A DNA stretch of 64,000 bases from an uncultured Bacteroidales bacterium. GTDB taxonomy: Bacteria > Bacteroidota > Bacteroidia > Bacteroidales > F082. Under the pieces are notes generated by a model. It worked only from the letters and a program-made list of their open reading frames with translations, made no database searches and had not been told where the DNA came from. Below, one piece after another: positions 20,163-31,739 of the stretch. The stretch lies in NCBI GenBank assembly GCA_946407975.1, contig CAMJQC010000001.1:26219-90218 (forward strand), written 5' to 3'. A program made the position numbers and the translations under genes. How positions within the stretch are numbered: the first letter of the stretch is position 1; every line of letters starts with the position of its first letter.

Positions 20163-20170
20163 TACATTTG
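20163..20170 (+). promoter_or_regulatory. Bacteroidetes-type -7 element (TACATTTG)
   Basis: TAnnTTTG 19 nt upstream of probable GTG start at 20189. Confidence 0.45.
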
Positions 20171-20188
20171 CACATTCAATCGCAAGGC

Positions 20189-21670
20189 GTGAAGAAACTC
20201 TACCGATACATCACCAAGTCGTTCCTGGGCACTTTCCTGTTCACGTTTTTCATCGTGATCTTCATCCTGCTCATGCAATTCTTGTGGAAATACGTGGATG
20301 AGTTCGTTGGGAAAGGCCTCGACCTCGGCATCATGGGAGAGCTGTTTTTCTACATGGGCATCACCTTTGTGCCTATGGCTTTGCCGTTAGCCTTGCTTCT
20401 CGCTTCGCTGATGTGTTTCGGTGACTTTGGCGAACATTACGAATTGGTAGCCATGAAAGCCTCCGGCATCTCCATATGGACCGTCATGAGGCCTTTGGTC
20501 ATATTCTCCGTCCTCCTCAGCGGACTGGCATTTATCTTTTCAAACAGCGTCATTCCGGTGGCCACACTCAAAGCGCACACCCTGCTTTTTGACGTACGAA
20601 AACAAAAGCTGGCTTTCGACATCAAGGAAGGGGTATATTACCGCGACTTAGAGAACTACGTCATATACGTGGAGAAAAAAGGAGAAGACGGCAGCCGCAT
20701 TTATGGAGTCAAGATATACGACCATACCGACCGTGCAGGCAACACCCGCATCATGACGGCCGACTCTGGCAAGATGGAACTCAGCCCCAACCAGCGCAAC
20801 ATCATCTTCACCCTTTATAACGGCTACAACTACAACGACATCACCACCGATGAGGACTTTAAACAGAAAAGGCCTTTCGAAAGGATGTCGTTCAAGCAAG
20901 AACAAATCAAGTTCAGCCTGAAGGATTTCGACATGACCCGTTCCAGCGAAGACCTGTTCAAGTCCTACCAAGGCATGATGAACATCCGGCAGCTGAGTGC
21001 CTCGCTCGACTCACTGAACAGCCGGTATGACAAGCGACAGGAGATGTTCACGGAAAACTTCACCAGACGTCTCAGCAACCATGCCAACATCGGGCAACAA
21101 AATGAGGTAGAAGCGCGTACCACCGACTCTGTCGCCCTCAGCAAGCCCTTACGCTGGCCGCTCTCCGCCAATTTCAGTCCAGACGATTACGCCACCATCA
21201 TCGACATGGCGGTGGGAAGCGCCAAAAACGCCAAAGAGAACGTCAGCTTCAACAAAACCGACTTCAAGTCGCAGACCGAAAACATCAAGAAACACAAAAA
21301 GGAATATCATAAGAAATTCACGCTCAGCATCGCATGCCTGATCTTCTTCTTCATCGGTGCGCCTTTGGGCACCATCATCCGAAAAGGCGGCCTGGGATTC
21401 CCCGTGGTGATATCCGTGCTATTCTTCGTCTTCTATTACATCGTCAGCACCGTCGCGGAGCGCATGGCCGTTTATGGCAACCTGAATATGTTCCTTGGCG
21501 TATGGTTGTCATCTCTCCTGCTCTTGCCTATCGGACTCTTCCTCACCTTCAAGGCCACTACCGACTCCGCCCTTCTTGACGGAGAAAGCTGGAAAAAGGC
21601 ATTTCAGAAACTATTCAAACGAAAAGAACACGCTCAACCCTCGACAGAGGCTAATACAAGCACAACATGA
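20189..21670 (+). CDS. LptF/LptG family lipopolysaccharide export permease
   Basis: 'KKLYRYITKSFLGTFLFTFFIVIFILLMQFLWKYVDEFVGKGL...' and C-terminal permease block 'HKKFTLSIACLIFFFIGAPLGTIIRKGGLGFPVVISVLFFVFYYIV'. Confidence 0.93.
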   Translation: MKKLYRYITKSFLGTFLFTFFIVIFILLMQFLWKYVDEFVGKGLDLGIMGELFFYMGITFVPMALPLALLLASLMCFGDFGEHYELVAMKASGISIWTVMRPLVIFSVLLSGLAFIFSNSVIPVATLKAHTLLFDVRKQKLAFDIKEGVYYRDLENYVIYVEKKGEDGSRIYGVKIYDHTDRAGNTRIMTADSGKMELSPNQRNIIFTLYNGYNYNDITTDEDFKQKRPFERMSFKQEQIKFSLKDFDMTRSSEDLFKSYQGMMNIRQLSASLDSLNSRYDKRQEMFTENFTRRLSNHANIGQQNEVEARTTDSVALSKPLRWPLSANFSPDDYATIIDMAVGSAKNAKENVSFNKTDFKSQTENIKKHKKEYHKKFTLSIACLIFFFIGAPLGTIIRKGGLGFPVVISVLFFVFYYIVSTVAERMAVYGNLNMFLGVWLSSLLLLPIGLFLTFKATTDSALLDGESWKKAFQKLFKRKEHAQPSTEANTSTT

Positions 21671-22881
21671 AGATACTTCTACTTTGCAACAAACCGCCCT
21701 ATCCCGCCACCGAAGGCGGGCCCATGGCCATGAACAGCATCATCACAGGCTTGCTCAAGGCAGGCCACCAGATAAAGGTGCTGGCTGTCAACGATGAGAA
21801 ATATGGCGTCAACGAGACCGACATCCCTGACGAATACAAACAGAAAACCGGCCTAGAACTCATCAATGTCGAGCTAAAGATCAAGCCCTTCCAAGCTTTT
21901 CTCAACCTCTTCTCCAGCAAGTCGTACCATGTGCTCCGTTTCATCTCGAAAGACTTTGAGAAGCGTCTGACAGAGGTGTTGAAAGCCGACGACTACGATG
22001 TCGTCCAACTCGAGATGCTTTACATGGCGCCTTATGTAGAGACGATACGAAAGCATTCAAAGGCTTTGGTCGTATTGCGCGCCCATAACGTCGAGCACAA
22101 GATCTGGGAACGGATAGCCAAAGAGAGCGGATTTTTTAAGAGGTTGTACATCCATCATCTGGCCAAGACCCTCAAAAACTATGAGCTCAACGCCTTAGAG
22201 AAAATGGACGGCATTGTCGCCATTACGCCTAAAGATGCCGCCTTCTTCAGGAAATACTGTTCCAAACCTGTTATCGACGTCCCATTTGGCATTTATCCCA
22301 ACGACTTCACACCTAGCTATGAGATTGAAGGCAAACCGCAGTTCTATCATATCGGTTCCATGAACTGGATGCCTAACGAGGAAGGCATCCGATGGTTCGT
22401 TGAAAACGTGTTGCCCGACACCGTCGCAAAAGTCCCGGATTTCGTTTTCCATCTGGCGGGACGCAACATGCCGGAATGGCTCACCAACCTGCATAATAAG
22501 CATATCGATGTGATCGGCGAAGTGCCCAACGCCATGGAGTTCGTCGCCAACCACGACGTGGCCATCGTCCCCTTGCTCTCGGGCAGCGGCATCCGCATCA
22601 AGATTATTGAATCGATGGCCTTAGGCAAGACTGTCATCACCACGCAAGTCGGTGCCGAAGGCATACAGTATGAAGAAGACGTCAACATCATCATCGCAGA
22701 GAACAAAGCCAAGATGGTGGAGGCCATCCGCCGTATCGACGAGAACCCGCAACTCGCCGTTGAGATAGGCAAGGCTGCCCGCAGACTTGTGGAAGAGACC
22801 TACGACAACGGCAAGATCATCGACCGCTTGCTGCTGTTTTACGAGCAAATCAGACCCAACAGCAAGGTCACCTTTATCTAA
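21667..22881 (+). CDS. Glycosyltransferase family 4/1-like
   Basis: 'MKILLLCNKPPYPATEGGPMAMNSIITGL', 'IVPLLSGSGIRIKIIESMALGKTVITTQVGAEGI'; ATGA overlap with upstream gene. Confidence 0.88.
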   Translation: MKILLLCNKPPYPATEGGPMAMNSIITGLLKAGHQIKVLAVNDEKYGVNETDIPDEYKQKTGLELINVELKIKPFQAFLNLFSSKSYHVLRFISKDFEKRLTEVLKADDYDVVQLEMLYMAPYVETIRKHSKALVVLRAHNVEHKIWERIAKESGFFKRLYIHHLAKTLKNYELNALEKMDGIVAITPKDAAFFRKYCSKPVIDVPFGIYPNDFTPSYEIEGKPQFYHIGSMNWMPNEEGIRWFVENVLPDTVAKVPDFVFHLAGRNMPEWLTNLHNKHIDVIGEVPNAMEFVANHDVAIVPLLSGSGIRIKIIESMALGKTVITTQVGAEGIQYEEDVNIIIAENKAKMVEAIRRIDENPQLAVEIGKAARRLVEETYDNGKIIDRLLLFYEQIRPNSKVTFI

Positions 22882-22954
22882 CTAACACTCAGGTAATACA
22901 CCGTTATCATTCATTCTTTCACTTTACGCAAGCAGCATCGACGACAAAAAACGC

Positions 22955-22962
22955 TATCTTTG
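22955..22962 (+). promoter_or_regulatory. Bacteroidetes-type -7 element (TATCTTTG)
   Basis: TAnnTTTG about 20 nt upstream of the ATG at 22982. Confidence 0.45.
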
Positions 22963-22981
22963 TAAGCCAATTTTATCCGTG

Positions 22982-24181
22982 ATGAAGACTTTCGTACTCC
23001 TACCCCGCATCCCCTATCCGCTTGAAAAAGGCGACAAACTGCGTGCCTTTAACCAGATCAAACAGCTGGCCAAAAACAACGAGATTGTCCTTTGCGCTTT
23101 AAACGACAACCCCAAGGTCAGCGAAGAGGATGCCTTCCGAGCCTTGCAGCCCTATTGCGTCTCCATCCGCTTCATCAAGATCACGAAGCCCCAGATCGTG
23201 TTGGGTCTTGCTCGGGCGTTATTCAAGGGCTTGCCCTTCCAATGCGGCTATTTCTACAATCGGAAAGCGGCCAAACAAGTTCGGGAGCAAATCAGCAAGC
23301 ATCAGCCCGACATGCTCTTTGGGCAGCTGCTGCGTGTAGCCGAATACATCAGGCACCTCGACATGCCCAAGACGATTGACTACCAAGACGTCTTCTCCAT
23401 GGGCATGAAACGCCGTGCCGACATTGCCTCACCCATCACACGACCGATATACAACATGGAGTACAGAAGGCTGAAGCGTTACGAAGCCGCCATCTTCGAC
23501 GATTTCGACGTGAAAACCATCATCAGCGACACGGACCGCCAACTGATTCCGCATCCTAAAAAGAACGAGATCCTGGTGATCCCCAATGGCGTTGACCATG
23601 ACTTCTTCAAGCCTCAACAGCAGGAAAAGAAATACGATCTCGTCTTCACGGGTAATATGAGTTATGCGCCCAACGTCAGCGCCGTGGGCTATTTGGTCAA
23701 CGAGATTCTTCCCATCGTAAAGAAGACTTTGCCCGAGGTCAAGCTCTACATCGCCGGCGCCACCCCTCATCCTGATGTCAAGAAAGCGGCTGATGACAAC
23801 ATCATCGTCAGCGGATGGCTTGATGACATCCGTGACGCTTATGCGCAAAGCCGTGTCTTCATCGCTCCGATGCGCATTGGAACCGGGTTGCAGAACAAAC
23901 TGCTTGAGGCCATGTCGATGGGCTTGCCCTGCATCACCACGCCCCTGGCCAACAGCGCCCTGGGTGCAGAAACCGGGAAAGAAATACTCATAGGCCACGA
24001 CGCCGAAGAGCTGGCCCGGCACATCATCACCCTGCTCACCGACAAGGAGAAAGCCGAGCAAATCGCACGGGCAGGATTCGACTTCACCAACCGCGTCTAC
24101 GACTGGAGCAAAGCCACGGAGAAGATGGAAGAAGCGATGCGCAAAGTACTGGCAACATCCATTTATGCTCCAAAAAAATGA
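22982..24181 (+). CDS. Glycosyltransferase family 1-like
   Basis: 'LLPRIPYPLEKGDKLRAFNQIKQL', 'FIAPMRIGTGLQNKLLEAMSMGLPCITTPLANSALGA'. Confidence 0.88.
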   Translation: MKTFVLLPRIPYPLEKGDKLRAFNQIKQLAKNNEIVLCALNDNPKVSEEDAFRALQPYCVSIRFIKITKPQIVLGLARALFKGLPFQCGYFYNRKAAKQVREQISKHQPDMLFGQLLRVAEYIRHLDMPKTIDYQDVFSMGMKRRADIASPITRPIYNMEYRRLKRYEAAIFDDFDVKTIISDTDRQLIPHPKKNEILVIPNGVDHDFFKPQQQEKKYDLVFTGNMSYAPNVSAVGYLVNEILPIVKKTLPEVKLYIAGATPHPDVKKAADDNIIVSGWLDDIRDAYAQSRVFIAPMRIGTGLQNKLLEAMSMGLPCITTPLANSALGAETGKEILIGHDAEELARHIITLLTDKEKAEQIARAGFDFTNRVYDWSKATEKMEEAMRKVLATSIYAPKK

Positions 24182-25800
24182 AAATTCGCGATTACGATAA
24201 TGACAACCGTAAAGGCTGGATCGTCGCTGTGCTTTTCATCGTATTGGTCGGCTCGATCTTCCATTATCGCTATTTGAACGAATTCCCCACTTACATTCAC
24301 GCCTGGGCACAATCCGACTGGTATGCCATTTCCTTAGGCTATCTCGACAACGGCTTCGACTTCTTCCATCCCCAGTCTATGCTCCTCAACAAGCAGTTCC
24401 CTTCGTGGTGGCAGGAAGCTTCAGATAACAGCATCACCGCTACCGACTTTCCCATCCACGAATACATTGTCGCACTTTTCATGCGACTCTTTGGCACCAC
24501 ATCGCCTTGGGTGTTTCGGTTGTGGACGCTCGTCATCAGCCTTGCCGGCATGGTGTTCCTATATAAGGCCTGCCTGCTCATCACTGACGACTGGGTCAAA
24601 TCCCTCTCGGTAGTAGCCATTGCCATGACAGCCCCTGTCTATGTCTATTACGCTGCAGGATTTCTTCCTGGCATACCTGCATTCTCCGTAGCCACCGCCG
24701 GTCTCTGGACCTACCTGAAATACTATAAACACCAGAAAAAAGTCTTTTTTCACCTTAGCGTCGGCCTATTCACTTTGGCCATGCTCATACGCACCACTTT
24801 CGCCATTGTCTTCGTTGCCTTTATCCTCTTTGAAGCGATTCGGATCATTAAAAAAGAAAGCACATTACGTGACAAAATTGCCAGTGTCGCCATTGCCATA
24901 TTCCTTTATGCCGCCTACTATGCATGGAATTCGCATCTAAGAGCCCGATATGGGTCACTATTCCTTAACGAACTATTGCCGCCACGTAATCTCGACGACG
25001 TGAACGAAGTGTTCCAAGACGTTCGCGAAAAATGGGCTTTCCAATATCTACTAAAGCTGCAGCATTACGTCATTTTAGCCGTCATCATCTTCTCCGCCCT
25101 TTGGCAGATCTTCCTAAAAACCAAGAAAAAGGAGAACACAAACGCTCCGTCACATCTCTCGTTATGGTGGTTCTGGGGCATTTATACCTTCGGTTGTCTT
25201 CTCTTCTGTGTAGCCATGATGCGACAGTTCAGCGACCATGACTACTACTTCATCGACAGTCTGTTCCTGCCCATATTGCTCCTGTTCGCGTTGGCTTTGG
25301 GCGGTCTTCCTAAAATAAGACATTGGGCTGTTGCAGCTTCGGCTTGTCTCGTTTTGGCCGGGCTTACATGGCCCATGATTACTGAGACACAGCACCTACA
25401 GCAACAACGGCGTTGGAATGGCGACCGTTCTCTCATTTGCTACCAGCATTTCAAAGGATCGGATTCATTCCTTGACCACGCCGGAGTCGCCAAAGATGCC
25501 AAAATACTGGTCCTTCTCGGCTATCCCCAAAACGGCCCTCTCATACAGATGCATCGGAAGGGATTTTCCGTAATGCAAGACAAGGACAACCTTTTACGCA
25601 CTTCACTCCATTTTGACTTCGACTATATCATTATTGAAAACGAGGTTTTTGCTGAAGCGTTCGACGCGCATCAGGATGTCCTCCAAAGGCTAAAGCCCTT
25701 GGCCCAAAACACCGATCTGACACTCTGCACCTTATCCGACACGATCATTAACTCCCAGCCAGAAGATTTCTTAAATATGACAACAATAAACCACCAATAA
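24178..25800 (+). CDS. Polytopic glycosyltransferase-39/ArnT-like membrane protein
   Basis: Multi-TM; 'IHAWAQSDWYAISLGYLDNGFDFFHPQS...TDFPIHEYIVALFMRLFG'; ATGA overlap with upstream GT. Confidence 0.7.
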   Translation: MKIRDYDNDNRKGWIVAVLFIVLVGSIFHYRYLNEFPTYIHAWAQSDWYAISLGYLDNGFDFFHPQSMLLNKQFPSWWQEASDNSITATDFPIHEYIVALFMRLFGTTSPWVFRLWTLVISLAGMVFLYKACLLITDDWVKSLSVVAIAMTAPVYVYYAAGFLPGIPAFSVATAGLWTYLKYYKHQKKVFFHLSVGLFTLAMLIRTTFAIVFVAFILFEAIRIIKKESTLRDKIASVAIAIFLYAAYYAWNSHLRARYGSLFLNELLPPRNLDDVNEVFQDVREKWAFQYLLKLQHYVILAVIIFSALWQIFLKTKKKENTNAPSHLSLWWFWGIYTFGCLLFCVAMMRQFSDHDYYFIDSLFLPILLLFALALGGLPKIRHWAVAASACLVLAGLTWPMITETQHLQQQRRWNGDRSLICYQHFKGSDSFLDHAGVAKDAKILVLLGYPQNGPLIQMHRKGFSVMQDKDNLLRTSLHFDFDYIIIENEVFAEAFDAHQDVLQRLKPLAQNTDLTLCTLSDTIINSQPEDFLNMTTINHQ

Positions 25801-25814
25801 AACAAGCACTTAAT

Positions 25815-27494
<1,680 letters not shown>

Positions 27495-27581
27495 TTTTTT
27501 CGCTAACTATTTGATATTTCAATAAAAACACTATTTTTGTCACGTCTAAAAAATCTAGTTATTAACTCAAAACTAATCATC

Positions 27582-28025
27582 ATGGAAGAAAATCAAATCA
27601 AACTGCTTGAAGAAGCCAAGGCCTATGTCAATGAGACCAGAAAATGGTTGTTGTTCTTCGGTTTCATTATGCTCATCAGCATCTTGTTTATTTTCATATT
27701 GGGAATCACCTTTATCATCGGTGGCTCTTCCTTATTGCCCGAAGACTTGACTGCGAATTTCCCTGGCACATTCGGTTCCATGTTCGGCATTGTCTACATC
27801 ATCATCGGCATTATCATGACCATCCCTATGGTTTATATTTTCCGTGCCGCCAAGGCTGGTAAAAAAGCAGTAAAAGACAACGACAACGAACAGATGGTCC
27901 AATTCCTGAAAAACAACAAGTCTTATTGGAAATTCACGGGCATCTATACCCTCATCATTCTAGCCTTTGCCGTTATCGCCATCATTGGCTCCCTTATAAC
28001 CCTTACAGCGGGAAGCATGCTTTAA
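27582..28025 (+). CDS. Small multi-TM protein (DUF5362-like)
   Basis: Three hydrophobic helices; TATTTTTG at 27532-27539 supports the ATG at 27582 over 27537. Confidence 0.55.
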   Translation: MEENQIKLLEEAKAYVNETRKWLLFFGFIMLISILFIFILGITFIIGGSSLLPEDLTANFPGTFGSMFGIVYIIIGIIMTIPMVYIFRAAKAGKKAVKDNDNEQMVQFLKNNKSYWKFTGIYTLIILAFAVIAIIGSLITLTAGSML

Positions 28026-28064
28026 CTTTCCTTGAGGAAACACAAACTCTTTAATAATAATATC

Positions 28065-28253
28065 ATGATTGGAACTATCATTTACATTATCGGCATTATT
28101 CTCTGTATCAAAGCCGTGCTTGAGATCCTTAAGATGAACCTCTCTACAGGAGCAAAAGTCATTTCCATTATTGTCCTTTTGTTGACAAGCTGGATCGGAC
28201 TTATCGTCTATTATCTCTATGCCAAGAATCACCTGACGGAATGGTTTAAATAA
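28065..28253 (+). CDS. Small membrane protein, PLDc_N-like
   Basis: 'MIGTIIYIIGIILCIKAVLEILK...IIVLLLTSWIGLIVYYLYAKNHL'. Confidence 0.55.
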   Translation: MIGTIIYIIGIILCIKAVLEILKMNLSTGAKVISIIVLLLTSWIGLIVYYLYAKNHLTEWFK

Positions 28254-28277
28254 CCTTCAACATCATGTATCAACACT

Positions 28278-28305
28278 AAGGATTCCGAAAGGAATCCTTT
28301 TTTAT
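28278..28305 (+). terminator. Rho-independent terminator with GAAA loop
   Basis: aaggattcc-gaaa-ggaatcctt followed by T-tract. Confidence 0.85.
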
Positions 28306-28348
28306 GTTATTTTTCTCCCGTTGTTGCACCTAATTAAAATAAAGGAAT

Positions 28349-28356
28349 TATCTTTG
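28349..28356 (+). promoter_or_regulatory. Bacteroidetes-type -7 element (TATCTTTG) upstream of the C10 peptidase
   Basis: TAnnTTTG with TTGTTG about 22-25 nt upstream. Confidence 0.5.
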
Positions 28357-28389
28357 CCGCTTCAGAATCAATAACAAAACACATTAAAT

Positions 28390-30759
28390 ATGAAAAAACT
28401 AACTTTGACCCTTTGCCTCCTCGCTGCCCTCGGCAGCCTCATGGCCGGCCCCGTCGACCAACAGAAGGCACAAAGACTGGGTGCCAAATTCTTGAGCACC
28501 ACTGCTGTCGCCCAGCGTAATGCTGACGTGCAGCTCAACCTGGTGGCAACGGCCATCGACATGCAACGTGGCGGTACCGATTACTACGTGTTCAACGTCA
28601 GTAACGGCGAAGGCTTCGTCATCGTGGCCGGCGACGACCGCGTGAAGCCCATCCTTGCCTACTCTACCACGGGCAAATACAACCCCAACGACGTGGCTGA
28701 AGGCTTCCAATTCACCCTCGACGGCTTCCGCCAAGAGATCCAATACATGCGCGAGCACAACATCAGCGCCACGCCCGACATCGTGGCTGAATGGAAACAG
28801 GTAAGCGAAAAAGGCAGCCTCAGCCGCAGCGGACAGACACGCGCCGTGGTCGACCAACTTTGCCAAACCCTCTGGAACCAAAACTTCCCTTGGAACAGCC
28901 AATGCCCTGAAGACACCACGGGCAGCGGCGGCCACGTCTACGCCGGCTGCGTAGCCACCGCCATGGGACAGGTGATGAAGTTCTGGGATTGGCCTGCCAC
29001 AGGCACCGGTTCGCACACCTACAACCCTCAAGGCTATGCCCAACAAACCGCCAACTTCGGTGAGACCGAGTACCACTTTGAGCTGATGCCCAACGTGCTC
29101 GACTCGACCAGCACCGAAGACGACTACTACTACATCGCCCAATTCCTGCACCACTGCGGCATCGCCGTCGACATGCAATACAGCGGCGACGGCAGCGGCG
29201 CCTACTCCGAAGATGTGCCCGACGCCTTGCGCAACTATTTCCGCTACACCTGCGACGACCACATCACCAACTACGGTGGCTGGTGGCCGGGCATGGGTTA
29301 CACCAACGAAGAGTGGGCCCAGATGCTAAAGGACGGCGGCTTGGACGAAGGCCTTCCGCTCTACTACAGCGGTCAAGATGACGATTTTCAAGGTGGTCAC
29401 GCCTACGTGGTTGACGGCTACGACGAGAACGACTACTTCCACTACAACTGGGGCTGGAGCGGTCGCGACAACGCCTGGTGCCCCATCGGCGCCGCCAACA
29501 CCACCCGCTACCACTTCAACACGATGGTGGGCTTCACCGGCCACATCATCCCTGCCAACGACACCTATTACTCGCGCCCCGACAGCGTGGCTAATATGGC
29601 CGTGCTCGAAAACGCCGACTTCAACGGTGTCCGCCTCAGCTGGACCAACCCCACGCTCGACCTCAACGGCAACGAACTCACCAGCATCACCTCGGTGACT
29701 ATCCGCCGCAACGGTGAAGTCATCGCCGAACTGACCGATGCCCAAGTGGGTGCCGACATGGAATACCAAGACAATGGTCTTGAACCCGGTCTCTACGAAT
29801 ACGCCATTTACGTGACCAACGAAGCCGGCATCAGCCGCACCACCTACCGCAGCGTGCTCGTCGGCGAGAAATGCAATGTCGTCTTCCAACTCCACGACGA
29901 GGGTGGCAACGGCTGGAAAGGCGCCGCCATCAGCGTGACCTCCGAGAGCGGACAACGCATCGCCATCGTTACGATGACCGAGGGCTCAGACTTGGTTGTT
30001 GACCTTCCTTTGCTGCGCGGCAACCTCAACTTCATATGGAACCACGGCTGGTATCATGCCTACGAAGAGCACGACACCGACTTTGAATGCTCGTTTTCCG
30101 TCCTAGACTATGCTGGCAACGAACTTTTCACCAGCAGCGAACTTGAAGACGGCATCTTCATGACCTACGAGAACAACTGCGAGGAAGTTCCGCTGGCCTG
30201 CTATCCTGTTAAAAACCTTGAAGGCGAATACCAATGGCATGATGACGAAGAGTATGGTGCCTATATCTCATGGAATCGCCCCGACATCACAGCCAACCTG
30301 CATCACTTCAAAGTGCTTCGCTCAACAGGAGCTTACAAGGACGAGGTACTCGTCGCTGAAATCCCTTACGATGGCAACAATAGCTACGAGTACTTCGACA
30401 ATACATACGATTTGATTCAAAGCGAATTCGTCTACTACTCTGTCAACTGCGTTTATATTCGTGGAGAAGAGCAATGCGAATCGGAATGGAGGGATGTGGG
30501 GTTCTGGATCACCGATATCGAAGAGAATACTGATGAAAGCATCAATGTCTATCCCAACCCGACCAACGGTCTGCTCAACATCGAAGGCCAAGGCGCGATG
30601 CGCATCAACGTCAGCAACCTCGTGGGCCAAAAACTCATGGAGACGGAAGTTGAAGGCAACTCCGTCCTCGACTTGAGCCGCTTCGAATCGGGCATATACA
30701 TCCTCAGCATCAAGACCGAAAACGGGTTTGTCGTCCGCAAGGTCAATGTACTAAAATAA
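28390..30759 (+). CDS. Secreted C10 (streptopain-like) cysteine peptidase with T9SS C-terminal sorting domain
   Basis: Signal peptide; catalytic Cys in 'HVYAGCVATAMGQVMKFWDWP', catalytic His in 'QGGHAYVVDGYDENDYFHYNWGWSG'; C-term 'VYPNPTNGLLNIEG...GIYILSIKTENGFVVRKVNVLK'. Confidence 0.93.
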   Translation: MKKLTLTLCLLAALGSLMAGPVDQQKAQRLGAKFLSTTAVAQRNADVQLNLVATAIDMQRGGTDYYVFNVSNGEGFVIVAGDDRVKPILAYSTTGKYNPNDVAEGFQFTLDGFRQEIQYMREHNISATPDIVAEWKQVSEKGSLSRSGQTRAVVDQLCQTLWNQNFPWNSQCPEDTTGSGGHVYAGCVATAMGQVMKFWDWPATGTGSHTYNPQGYAQQTANFGETEYHFELMPNVLDSTSTEDDYYYIAQFLHHCGIAVDMQYSGDGSGAYSEDVPDALRNYFRYTCDDHITNYGGWWPGMGYTNEEWAQMLKDGGLDEGLPLYYSGQDDDFQGGHAYVVDGYDENDYFHYNWGWSGRDNAWCPIGAANTTRYHFNTMVGFTGHIIPANDTYYSRPDSVANMAVLENADFNGVRLSWTNPTLDLNGNELTSITSVTIRRNGEVIAELTDAQVGADMEYQDNGLEPGLYEYAIYVTNEAGISRTTYRSVLVGEKCNVVFQLHDEGGNGWKGAAISVTSESGQRIAIVTMTEGSDLVVDLPLLRGNLNFIWNHGWYHAYEEHDTDFECSFSVLDYAGNELFTSSELEDGIFMTYENNCEEVPLACYPVKNLEGEYQWHDDEEYGAYISWNRPDITANLHHFKVLRSTGAYKDEVLVAEIPYDGNNSYEYFDNTYDLIQSEFVYYSVNCVYIRGEEQCESEWRDVGFWITDIEENTDESINVYPNPTNGLLNIEGQGAMRINVSNLVGQKLMETEVEGNSVLDLSRFESGIYILSIKTENGFVVRKVNVLK

Positions 30760-30783
30760 AAATAGACTAAGAAATCTTTCCTA

Positions 30784-30806
30784 AAAGCGGCTCCGGCCGC
30801 TTTTTT
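30784..30806 (+). terminator. Rho-independent terminator after the C10 peptidase
   Basis: aaaagcggc...gccgctttttt hairpin with T-tract. Confidence 0.75.
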
Positions 30807-30834
30807 CATATCTTTGCCTGCAAAATCAAAAACG

Positions 30835-31689
30835 ATGGAGTATTATATCGTCGATGCCTTCACCGACCAACTGTTTGGCGGCAACCCTGCCAGCGTGGTA
30901 TTGTTGGGCCGTTCCGACTTCCCTGATGCAGAGGCCATGCGTCGCATCGCGGCAGAATTCCGTTATTCAGAAACGGCTTTCGTAAGACAAAATGAAGACG
31001 GTTCTTTCAGCATCCGTTATTTCACGCCTGTCCACGAGGTGCCGCTTTGCGGCCATGCCACCATCGCCACTTTCGGTGTGCTATATCATAAAGGCATCGT
31101 CGCCGAAGGGCAGAACCGCCTGATTCGGACCTTATCAGGTCCTCTCAACGCCGTCAGTGGGCAAAACGTGATGATGCAAATGGCTACTCCACAGATTGTA
31201 GGGACTATTGAAGGCAAAATGACGGAACGTCTCTGCCGTCTCATGGGTTTGAAAGAAAAGCCGGCTTTGCCCATACAAATCGTCAGCACCGGTTTACCCG
31301 ACATCATGCTGCCCATAGCCGATGTGGAGACTTTGCAGAACCTCAGTCCCGACATGGCCGCATTGAGTCGGTTAAGCGAAGAAACGCAAACCGTCAGTGT
31401 TCACGCTTTCGCTTTGACCGACGACGACATCACGGCCCATGTCCGCGACTTTGCCCCAGCCTATGGCGTCGATGAAGAATCGGCCACTGGCACTGCCAAT
31501 GCCGCGCTGACGTATTACCTTTACCACAATCATCTCATCACCTCTCCCGCACGATGCACCTTCCTGCAAGGCGAAGCCATGAAACGGCCATCAAAGATTG
31601 CCACCACCTTAGAAGTCATTGATAAACAATGTGACATCTGGGTGGGTGGCCCAAGCAGAATTGTAGCGAAAGGAGATCTGTATCTATAA
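30835..31689 (+). CDS. PhzF family isomerase/epimerase
   Basis: 'YYIVDAFTDQLFGGNPASVVLL', 'RYFTPVHEVPLCGHATIATFGVL', 'DEESATGTANAALTYYL'. Confidence 0.93.
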   Translation: MEYYIVDAFTDQLFGGNPASVVLLGRSDFPDAEAMRRIAAEFRYSETAFVRQNEDGSFSIRYFTPVHEVPLCGHATIATFGVLYHKGIVAEGQNRLIRTLSGPLNAVSGQNVMMQMATPQIVGTIEGKMTERLCRLMGLKEKPALPIQIVSTGLPDIMLPIADVETLQNLSPDMAALSRLSEETQTVSVHAFALTDDDITAHVRDFAPAYGVDEESATGTANAALTYYLYHNHLITSPARCTFLQGEAMKRPSKIATTLEVIDKQCDIWVGGPSRIVAKGDLYL

Positions 31690-31693
31690 AAAA

Positions 31694-31719
31694 ACGAGGC
31701 TGATTCAAATCAGCCTCGT
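31694..31719. terminator. Bidirectional hairpin between convergent phzF-like and phosphofructokinase genes
   Basis: acgaggctga-ttcaaa-tcagcctcgt perfect stem. Confidence 0.75.
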
Positions 31720-31739
31720 CTCATTTCCAGCCTAAAGCC

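Noticed and set aside
20168-20188. TTG start of the LptF/G-like ORF in the track
   Set aside because: It overlaps the TACATTTG promoter element; GTG at 20189 (MKKLYRYITKSF) is more plausible.
28399-29262. 287-aa - strand ORF antisense to the C10 peptidase
   Set aside because: V/A/G/H-rich shadow ORF; the + strand has signal peptide, Cys/His motifs and sorting domain.
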